DNA from: Calamus simplicifolius
Taxonomy: Eukaryota; Streptophyta; Magnoliopsida; Arecales; Arecaceae
NCBI GenBank assembly: GCA_900491605.1
Contig: UESW01004257.1
Coordinates: 643,639-707,638 of the forward strand
DNA: 64,000 bases
Direction: 5' to 3'
A model generated the notes under the pieces. It had not been told where the DNA came from, made no database searches, and was given only the letters and a program-made list of their open reading frames with translations. Below are positions 56,011-64,000 of the stretch, piece after piece. The translations under genes were made by a program, and so were the position numbers. Each line of letters starts with the position of its first letter. Position 1 is the stretch's first letter.

Positions 56011-57641
56011 TGTTGGCCCAGATGACAACCCAAGAGGGGGGGGTGAATTGGGTTCTTTAAAAATTTAGCCTTTTAAAATTGTTTGCTTAAGAAGAATGAA
56101 AGCAAATGCAATGTAAATACAAAGTACAGTGAATAAAACAGAGATAGAGATAGAGTCAATGGAGCACGGCAAACACAAAGATTTTATAGTGGTTCGGTGT
56201 ATCCAACACCTACGTCCACTCCCAAGATTCACTTGGGTCCACACTATAATCTTCCTTGATTACAGCCGAGTTGTTTTACAAGCTCACAACTCAAACTTGT
56301 TGTTTTCCCGGGATCACAACGAACCCAGCGGTTTTCCGGGCTCACCAGCACAAAAACCCTAACACAAGCTATACCAAGCTTGTACCGAGGTAAGACTACC
56401 TCCACTAGTTCAATCCCCCAGATTGAACTAGACACAAATAATAGAAATATTTTTTTCAAGTACACAGCTCCTCAATGAGCAGATAATCAAATAAAAGAAC
56501 AAAGTTTAGAAAAGCCTGATTTGTAGTTGGTTGGCTTTTGAGCTTTTCTTCTTTTCTTCTTTTCCTCAACTCCTTGAGTTGAATCAAGCCTCAGCTCGAT
56601 TCTTCACAGTTGAAGCAGTTGAGAAGGATTTGAGCTTTTTCTTCCTTTCTTTGAATGTTGAAAATCTTTGATTTGCTCTTGAATAGCTCTTGGATTTTCT
56701 TCTGAAGCTTTCTTGGATTGTTGAACTTGAGCACAGACGAAGCTTCCTTTGATTTCACACTTTTTCTTTCACTCTATTTTTGAATCTCGGATTTTTTCAA
56801 ATGATGCTCTGTTTTTTTTTTTTTTTTTTTTCTCTTGATGTGTATATCTCTATTGTATATCTTTGATTTGAAAATGGCTTCTCTATTTATAGATTCTGCA
56901 AAAATATAGCCGTTAGAAACAAAGAAATATAGCCGTTATTGAAAAATCTTACCGTTGACGCTGAGTTGGCATTCAGAAAAATCACGCCCAGATTTGTTGG
57001 AGTCGACTCCTGCTTTCCGCGAGTCGGCTCGAAGACGCGATACCAAAAATAGAAATATTCAGAAAGTTAAAGGGTCGACTCATCGAAAATAAGGTGTCGA
57101 CTCCTGACAGTCGGGGGTCGACTCATGAAAGCAAGGGGTCGACTCGCGAAGTGCTCAGAAAAATCTCTGGTGTCTGAGCGGAGTCGACTCACACAGTCAT
57201 GGAGTCGGCTCGACAGAATCGGGGGTCGACTCATGAAAATCAGGAATCTCTGTATACTGAGTGGAGTCGACTCTGAAACTCTAGAGTCGGCTCCGGAACG
57301 TATCAAAAATCAAAGAATTTTCTGATTGACTTGAAATTCGTTCCAGATTATTTTAAATCAATTTTTTGACTTGAATACAATAAAATTGTCATTAGGAATC
57401 AATTCAAGAAATGTTCCAAAAACTCATTGATTGAAATATGAAGTATAAAAATTTCTTTTTGAAAGCTTAAACATGGAGCTTGAAGTTACTTTCAAATTGA
57501 TTAAAGTCATACTTAACATACTCATTGATTGTTCTAAATAAATTCATTGCTTATGTAAATAAACTCATTGCATCTTTTAATATACTCATGGCTTTTGGTA
57601 ATCATCAAAATCAATAAGATTGGGGCAATAATTTCTCAACA
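56011..57641 (-). repeat. 5' LTR of SIRE-2
   Basis: 1631 bp, TGTTGGCCCAGATGAC to TCTCAACA in plus coordinates. A GTCGAC-type cluster lies at 57000-57290 and a TATA box at 56883-56891. It differs from the 3' LTR by many substitutions and small indels. It is followed at 57642-57649 by ATCTCCCC, the same eight bases that follow the 3' LTR as polypurine tract. Confidence 0.92.
56883..56891 (-). promoter_or_regulatory. TATA box of the SIRE-2 5' LTR
   Basis: TATAAATAG on the minus strand, matching the box in the other LTR. Confidence 0.6.
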
Positions 57642-57649
57642 ATCTCCCC

Positions 57650-58020
57650 AACACAAGCGCCCCGCGCCCCTGAAGCCTGGAGTTCCTCGCAACAAGAGCC
57701 TGTATTGTCGTTTCCATCGAGATCACGGCCACGACACAGAAGACTGCCGACAGCTGAAGAAGGCCATAGAGGAGCTCATCCAGCAAGGGCACCTCGGTCA
57801 GTTCGTCCGGAGAGGAAATCCAGCGGCGCCAGGCCCTTCGGCACCACCTACCCAGCAAGCCAATGTTGACAACACCCCGACTGGGAAGACTGTGGCGATG
57901 ATTTCTAGGGGAGCGGGGGGCACCTCAAAAAGACATCGGGGGGTGAGCGAGATAACATTGTAATCCCTTTCTCTGAAAGGGATTTAGAGGGGGTAGATAA
58001 CCCGAATGATGAAAGTGTCG
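57650..58020 (+). pseudogene. Tat-2 gag, C-terminal part
   Basis: The piece reads KRPAPLKPGVPRNKSLYCRF, HRDHGHDTEDCRQLKKAIEE and LIQQGHLGQFVRR, the C-x2-H-x4-H/C type knuckle region of Tat gag. A frameshift near 57940 leads into DNIVIPFSERDLEGVDNPND, just before protease. The N-terminal capsid is missing because SIRE-2 sequence abuts here. Confidence 0.82.
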
Positions 58021-61000
58021 TTGTATCCATGACAATTGCTAAGCACCCTGTAAAGCGAATATTGGTTGATAGTGGAAGCTCGGCTGATATTCTGACGTAT
58101 GACGCATTTGTTTGTATGAACTTGCTTTTGGATTCTCTTCGGCCAGTGACGACGCCCCTCGTTGGCTTCACCGGAGATGCGGTGAGAGTTGAGGGAGAAA
58201 TTGCTCTCCCCGTCACGGCTGGAACTTCACCTTACCAGAGCACGATCTTCATAAAGTTCCTGGTGGTGAGAGTTCCTCTCGCATATAACGCTATTCTCGG
58301 CCGGCCAGGTTTAAATCTGCTGGATGCCATTATCTCGACAAAGAGGTTGCTGGTCAGGTTCCCCACTAGTCACGGGATCGGGAAATGCGGGGCGAAAAGA
58401 GCCCGATGTCCCTCTGCTACCACACGACCCCTAGCCTTCAGTCCGCGCTTCCCTCGCCGACTTCTGAGTTGGCGGACCCGAGAGAGGCCGAGAAGAGGGG
58501 GGAACCAGCGGGACATCTGTTGACTTTTCCCTTAGGAGAAGACCCAACGAGAACCATCCAGATCGGGGCCTCTCTCCCTGAGGAGGAAAGGAGTCGGCTC
58601 CTCGATTTCCTCCGAGCCAACGCCGATATTTTTGCATGGGGCCGACCGACATGCCAGGTATACCATCCGAGGTAATTACTCATAAACTCAACATCAAATC
58701 TAATTGTAGGGCGGTCCGGCAAAAGAAGAGAAGCTTCGCCCCCGAGCGCCAGAAAGCCGTTGACGAGGAGGTCCGTAAACTGATCGCCGCCGGCCACATT
58801 CGGGAGGTCTATTATCCCGATTGGCTGGCCAACGTAGTGATGGTACGAAAAGCCAATGGGAGCTGGAGGATGTGTGTCGACTTCACTGATCTCAACAAAG
58901 CCTGCCCCAAGGACAGCTTCCCGCTTCCCAGGATCGATCAGTTAGTGGACGCCACATCCGGTCACGAGACTCTCAGCTTCATGGATGCATTCTCGGGATA
59001 CAACCAGATCAGAATGGAGCCTTCAGACGAAGAAGCCACCTCCTTCGTGACCGAAAAGGGATCTACTGCTATAAAGTCATGCCCTTCGGGTTGAAAAATG
59101 CCGGGGCTACATACCAAAGATTGATGAACAAGGTCTTCGAGGGTCAAATCGGGCGCAACATGGAAGTATATGTAGACGACATGCTGACCAAAAGCATCCG
59201 AGCTGGCGACCACCTATCTGATCTAATGGAGACCTTCGGCAACCTTCGTCGGTTTCAGATGAGGCTGAATCCCCGAAATGTGTTTTCGGAGTCGCCGCAG
59301 GAAAATTCCTAGGATTCATGGTGACACAGCGAGGAATAGAGGCGAACCCAGACAAGATCCAAGCTATCCTAGATATGAGGCCGCCGGTGAATAAAAAAGA
59401 AATCCAGCGCTGACCGGAAGACTAGCAGCTCTGAGCCGCTTCCTATCTAGATCGGCTGAGCGTAGCCTCCCCTTCTTCAAAGCCTTGCGAAAAGTCAACA
59501 CCTTCGAATGGACGGATGATTGCCAAAAGGCCTTTGAAGAGTTGAAGAATTTCCTATCGACTCCGCCGCTACTGTCGAAACCGATGGAGGGAGAAAGCCT
59601 CTTTTTGTACCTGGCCGCTTCTCAGGAGGCTGTCAGTTCGGTCCTCGTCCGGATAGACGCTGAAGGATCGCAGAAGCCGGTATACTACACCAGCAAAGTG
59701 CTCCATGACGCGGAGACCAGGTACACCAAAACCGAAAAAATTATTTTTGCTCTAATAGTGTCAGCTCAACGTCTCAGGCCTTATTTCCAAGCCCACTCAA
59801 TCATAGTGCTGACGGATCAGCCCCTGAGGACAATCTTATCCCGCCCTGATACCTCCGGTCGGCTCGCAAAATGGGCGCTCAAGTTGGGAGAATTCGACCT
59901 GACCTTCGAGCCAAGGTCGAGCATGAAATCCCAAGTCTTGGCGGATTTCCTGGTTGAGTGCACCTGGACCGACGAGCAAATCAGGGAAACTCCGACGAAA
60001 CCCCCGGAGGCGCCGACCGCGGATGCGAGGAAGGATTGGATCCTTCACGTGGACGGGGCATCAAACTCTCAAGGGAGCGGCGCCGGGATCATTCTCGCCG
60101 GTCCCGACAGTGTAACGATTGAGTATGCCCTTCGCTTCCTCTTTCCCGCCACGAACAATCAGGCCGAGTACGAAGCCTTGTTGGCAGGGATGAGGCTCGC
60201 CGTGAACTTAAAGTGGAGCGTCTCAGAGCATATACCGACTCCCAACTCATCTCGGGACAAATCACGGGGAGTATGAAGCTCGGGATCCTATCATGTCCCG
60301 ATACTTGGACAAGGTCCAGTCGGAGTCCCTCCCCTTCACCCATTTCAGTGTCAGCTATGTTCCCCGGGAAGAGAATGCTCGGGCCGACGCGTTGTCCCGC
60401 CTGGCCACCTCGGCCGATGAAACTTTGGGGAGGACTTACGTAGAGCATTTGCTAGTCCCAAGCATCGAGGCGGTGGAGGAGGCCCTGCCCCTTGAACAGA
60501 AGCCTTCTTGGATGGACGCCTATGTTCAATATCTCACTGATGGTGTCCTTCCCAAGGACCCTTCCGAGGCCAAACTCCTCAAATGGCGAGCCTCCAAGTT
60601 CCTGATAATGGATGGACGCCTGTATCGGAGGTCTTTCTCGTATCCCCTCCTCAAGTGTGTCGATCCCGCTGAGGCCGATTACATCCTCGCGAAATTCATG
60701 AGGGCGCATGCGGAAATCATCTGGGGGCAGAGCCCTAGCATATAAGGCCCTCCGTCAAGGTTATTATTGGCTGACCATGCGGGAAGACGCGGCCGAATTG
60801 GTACGAAAATGCGACAGCTGCCAACGTCACGCCAACATCCAGCGGCAGCCCACCTCTCACTTGAATCCCATCTCTGCTCCATGGCCCTTCGCCCAATGGG
60901 GGATGGACATTTTGGGACCATTTCCTCCAGCCTCCGGTCAACGGAGATTTTTGCTAGTTGCTATCGACCACTTCACCAAATGGGTGGAGGCCGAAGCTCT

Positions 61001-61737
61001 AGCCAAAATAACCGAAGCTAGAGTGAGAGCCTTCTTCTGGAAGTCCATAATCTGCCGTTTTGGACTTCCCAGCACTCTCATCACAGATAACGGCCGACAG
61101 TTTGATAACGCCCCCTTCAGGAATTTTGTAACGAATTAGGAATCACTCAGAGATTCACCTCTGTCGGACACCCGCAGACCAACGGAGCGGCTGAAGCAAT
61201 TAATCGTACAATTCTACAAGGGCTTCGGACACGGCTTGATGACTTTAAAGGAAGGTGGGTGGAGGAGCTTCCCCAGGTCCTGTGGGCCTATCATACGACC
61301 CCGAGAAATCCCACCGGTGAAACCCGTTCAGTCTGGTTTTTGGATCCGAGGCCGTCATTCCTGTGGAAATCGGGGTTCCCAGTCCTCGAGTAGAAGCCTA
61401 CAATGAAGAAGACAACTCGGCCCAACTGAGGGCCAATTTAGATCTCATCGAGGAGACGTGCGACCAAGCGCGGATCAGGATGGCCGCTTATCGACAAAGG
61501 GCGGCAAAGTATTACAACGCCCGCGTTAGACCCCGGACGTTCCATCCCGGGGACCTGGTCCTCCGGAGGGCTGAGATTTCGAGGCCAACGGAAGGAGGGA
61601 AGTTATCACCTAACTGGGAGGGGCCCTACCGGGTTGCAGAGGCCCTTCCCCGAGGAGCTTACCGACTCGAGGAACTCAATGGAAGGCCGCTCCCACGAAC
61701 TTGGAATTCTGACAACCTTCGCCGGTACTACCAGTGA
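58021..61737 (+). pseudogene. Tat-2 pol: protease, RT, dual RNase H, integrase
   Basis: Protease has DSGSSADIL at 58068 and AYNAILGRPGLN. RT reads WRMCVDFTDLNKACPKDSFP, then MPFGLKNAGATYQRLMNKVF and YVDD at 59169-59180. The first RNase H runs 59485-59960 (FLYLAASQEAVSSVLV, RRPYFQ-type end). The second, archaeal-type RNase H reads WILHVDGASNSQGSGAG and NNQAEYEALLAGM (60040-60230). Integrase has the zinc part CDSCQRHAN, MDILGPFPPASG, TLITDNGRQFDN and GHPQTNGAAEAINRT. Its tail, LSPNWEGPYRV, ends at TGA 61735-61737. Frameshifts occur near 58375, 58640, 59060, 59290, 59410, 60215, 60270, 60705, 61130 and 61330. Confidence 0.92.
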
Positions 61738-61848
61738 TGTGCCCAACTGAATGGTTGTAGGTTCGGATACTCCACACTTTCAAATTATTTAAATAAAGAT
61801 GCACTTCTCATGCATCATTTCGCATTACCTCTTTGTCCCACGATCACG
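61738..61848 (+). other. Short spacer after Tat-2 pol
   Basis: Non-coding link between the pol stop and the minisatellite; contains AATAAAG near 61792. Confidence 0.5.
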
Positions 61849-62240
61849 TCACAAAAGCCCGACTCTCGCGTCGGCACAAAAGCCTGACTCTCGCATCGGC
61901 ACAAAAGCCCGACTCTCGCGTCGGCACAAAGCCCGGCTCTTGCGTCGGCACAAAAGCCCGGCTCCCACATCGGCACAAAAGCCTTACTCCCGCATCGGCA
62001 CAAAAGCCCGGCTCCCACGTCGACACAAAGCTCGGCCCCCGCATCGGCACAAAGCCCAGCTCTCGCATCGAAACAAAAGCCCGGCTTCCGCGTCAGCACA
62101 AAAGCCCGACTCGCGCGTCGGCACAAAGCCCGACTCCCGCATCGGCACAAAAGCCTGACTATCGTGTCGGCAAAAGCCCGACCTCCGCATCGGCACAAAG
62201 ACCGACTCCCGCATCGGCACAAAGCTCAACTCCTGTGTCG
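61849..62240. repeat. 25-bp minisatellite in the Tat-2 3' region, 16 copies
   Basis: The unit starts CGGCACAAAAGCCCG and ends CTCTCGCGT or CTCCCGCAT. I count 16 copies of 23-25 bp. Two alternating variants (ACTCTCGC and GGCTCCCAC) suggest local duplication of multi-unit blocks. ORFs on both strands here come from the repeat. Tandem repeats in the 3' region are a known feature of Tat/Retand elements. Confidence 0.92.
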
Positions 62241-62749
62241 ACACTCTTTGGGGGTCCCTGACACAGAATCGGATCGCTCCCATGGTATTACCCCAAATGC
62301 CCATCGACGGGACAGTGCATGAAACATGCTGGCGAGGCCACATCATGGGGTCTCTCGACAAAATAGCGCCAAAAGATCGGGATCACAAGGATGTTTAGCT
62401 CGTCAGCAGCTTGACATCGATGGTCAAGAATCAACGCATACTGATCCCAGAGCATCCCTACTTAGACTGTAAGAGGCTCCTGCTCTGGACGGGCTGATGT
62501 GATTCCTTGCAAATCCTAAGAGCGCGAATAGATCACGGTGGCTTGGCGAGCTAGACGTCGACAGCGTAAAAGAAGAGTAGGGGGGTCGATGGTTCTAACA
62601 CAAGAGTCAAAATGTGTTCTCTTTTCATAGATCAGTTAAATTTTTACAAAATGCGATCATAGTCGGACTTGGATACATTGCAAAAAATAAAAAAAAGAGA
62701 CATCCAAAACCACAGTCGGGGCTTCAGTCCTTCGCTGGAACGGTGCCGG
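62241..62749 (+). other. Non-coding spacer between minisatellite and antisense ORF
   Basis: I see no gene. It separates the plus-strand pol transcript region from the minus-strand ORF end at 62750, so the two would be convergent. Confidence 0.6.
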
Positions 62750-64000
62750 TTAGGGGGGTGGTACCATTGGCCGGAGTGGAACCCTGGTGGACATCTTCAC
62801 CCTCGAGGTCTCCTTCTTCAGTTCTAAATCCTTAAGGCCTTCGATACCAAAGACCTTCACTGCCTTATCTCGGCAGCAATGAAAACCCTGAAGATAGGCG
62901 TCGGCACCGCTTGGCCACCTCCTCAATAAAGATCGAGGAATTCCTGTAGCTCTCCATGGCTCTCTTCCCCGCCTCGGCCACCTCATTGGCAAAGGCTGGA
63001 GAGTTCCGATAGTTCTCCATGGCTTTCCTCCCCACCTCGGCCACCTCATTGGCAAAGACTGGAGAGTTCCTGTAATCTTCCACGGCTTTCCTTGCCGCCT
63101 CAGTCATGTTTTCCATGGCGGCCCGAGCCGCCGTTTCGGCCTCAGCAGCCCTCTTATCGGTGGCCTTCACTGCCTCCGCGCCTCAGCAGTTTTGATATCA
63201 GCCAGGCGGGCCACCCCTTCGGTGATTTCCATTTTCTCCTCGGAAGATCTCAGCTCGGATTTGGCCACTTCGAGCTAGGCCTTGACGTCGGCCAATTCCG
63301 CCTCGGCATCCATCAACTTACCCTCAGCGGTGAGAGCGCGCTCGAGGGCTTTGCGTATCTGTTGCTGCTGCTGTCGTTTTGGCCTCCGCTTGGGACCGGA
63401 CTATTTCGAGCCTCTCCGCTTCTCCAGCCTGAGTCAATTGAGAGCGTCTTCAGCTTTGTAGCTCGATCGCGGCACTCAAAGGCTTCCCGTCGGTAGTGAT
63501 CGAGTCGACGCTCCCCGCTGGCGACCAGGGCTTGGGCATGATTGAAGATGTTTACCATCTATACATTCAGGACAATGTCAGTTACCTAAAGTGGGTACAT
63601 GGAAGACAAACAGGATTATAGGTAAACGGCTGCTTACCCGGAGCATGGCCGTCTGACCATCTTTGAAGAGGGTCCGGGAGTTGGTTCGGATTATTTCCTC
63701 CCAAATCGCAAGAGTAGATGCCGCTGACAGCAGCTTCTCGGTGAGGTGGGAGTGGTTCATAAGAGACGGCCGTGAGGAGACCGATTCCATCCTGTCCCCT
63801 ATTGGCTCGGATGCGGTGCTGCGGGCCTCGTAGCCGACGATGGCCTTCTGCCTCTTATCAACCGGAGCCTCTCTACTGGCCTAAGGATCATCCTTCTGGG
63901 CCGGCCCGGTAGTCAATGGGTCTGGGTGCTCAGTCACCTGGCTGACATGAGCCCTTGACTCCTCTAGCCGCGTACCCGCAGTCTGGTCAGCAGACTCGGC
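62750..64000 (-). pseudogene. Antisense accessory ORF of Tat-2, partial
   Basis: Minus strand; the start lies beyond the window. From the right it reads APVDKRQKAIVGYEARST (with a TAG just before), then HLTEKLLSAASTLAIWEEII. A 79-bp GT-AG intron in phase 0 follows (63637-63559), then MVNIFNHAQALVASGERRLD. A long coiled coil follows (LMDAEAELADVKA, EVAKSELRSSEEKMEITEGV). Three tandem 21-residue repeats of the type RKAMENYRNSPAFANEVAEAG lie near 63110-62920. The C-terminus AVKVFGIEGLKDLELKKE stops at 62750. Frameshifts occur near 63360, 63180 and 62890. It is antisense to pol. The coiled-coil layout is like that of the Tat-1 accessory ORF. Function unknown. Confidence 0.7.

Larger units (their letters stand above)
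47182..57641 (-). mobile_element. SIRE-like Ty1/copia retrotransposon (SIRE-2), minus strand
   Basis: Both LTRs are present (47182-48836 and 56011-57641), with primer site, gag-pol and the extra ORF between them. It is related to SIRE-1 in gag, pol and ORF3, but has different LTR starts (TGTTGGAAAATT against TGTTGACCCAATT), so it is a separate family. The five bases outside the two ends differ (GAGTG and ATCTC), so there is no target duplication, and the flanks belong to different elements. Confidence 0.93.
57650..64000 (+). mobile_element. Tat-like Ty3/gypsy element 2 (5'-truncated)
   Basis: It starts abruptly inside gag, next to the SIRE-2 LTR. It then has protease, RT, two RNase H domains, integrase, a 3' minisatellite and an antisense ORF. 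The second RNase H and the antisense ORF mark the Tat/Retand lineage. The 3' LTR is beyond the window edge. Codon use is clearly more GC-rich than in the copia elements. Confidence 0.9.

Noticed and set aside
61849..62240. Possible CRISPR-like array (regular 25-bp repeats)
   Set aside because: The repeats are directly head-to-tail without spacers, and the context is a plant retrotransposon.
61799..62361. Overlapping ORFs with AQKPDSRIGTKA or FVPMRESGFCADA repeats
   Set aside because: Translations of the 25-bp minisatellite in all frames; not genes.

Overview
The window is nuclear DNA from a repeat-rich flowering plant. The retrotransposon lineages (Ty1/copia SIRE-like, Ty3/gypsy Athila-like and Tat-like), CACTA and PIF/Harbinger DNA transposons, and GT-AG introns all fit an angiosperm, possibly a monocot, but the sequence does not fix the species. 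I recognise no ordinary host gene, tRNA or rRNA. Almost all coding potential is decayed transposon protein, with many frameshifts and several stops that look like C-to-T (methyl-CpG type) changes.

Layout, left nest (1-22.5 kb). A degenerate CACTA element (CACTA-A, minus strand) holds a SIRE-like copia element (SIRE-1, ending at 12666). An Athila-like gypsy element (1-3001) is in turn inserted in the SIRE-1 5' LTR. At 15193 a second CACTA element (CACTA-B) begins inside the CACTA-A transposase. It holds a 3-kb AT-rich repeat array, a foldback element with a target duplication (19787-20584) and a chimeric Tnp2/TnpA remnant (21601-22132).

Middle (22.5-43.5 kb). A minus-strand Tat-like LTR (22549-23546) is followed by an antisense, intron-containing accessory ORF (23880 to about 26345). 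Next comes a PIF/Harbinger transposase split by a solo LTR (26515-28157, target duplication AGAAT). Then follows a complete 13.9-kb CACTA element (CACTA-C, 29053-42966, target duplication GAT) with tnpA-like and tnp2-like genes. CACTA-C also carries a non-coding first exon with a TATA box, a GC-rich minisatellite inside its 5'UTR intron, palindromic subterminal repeats, and a 3.2-kb higher-order tandem array built from 50-bp and 39-bp modules.

Right nest (43.5-64 kb). A second copia element (copia-2), whose 5' region was split by CACTA-C, is cut off at 47181 by a minus-strand SIRE-like element (SIRE-2, 47182-57641). SIRE-2 abuts a Tat-like gypsy element (57650-64000) with protease, RT, two RNase H domains, integrase, a 16-copy 25-bp minisatellite in its 3' region and a second antisense accessory ORF with an intron.

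The most interesting signals are the antisense intron-bearing accessory ORFs of the Tat elements; the GAGTCGACTC-type motif arrays found both upstream of the LTR TATA box and upstream of the extra ORF in two SIRE families; the quantised higher-order satellite inside CACTA-C; the foldback element with C-rich/G-rich arms; and the SIRE-2 right LTR with internal-type sequence on both sides.
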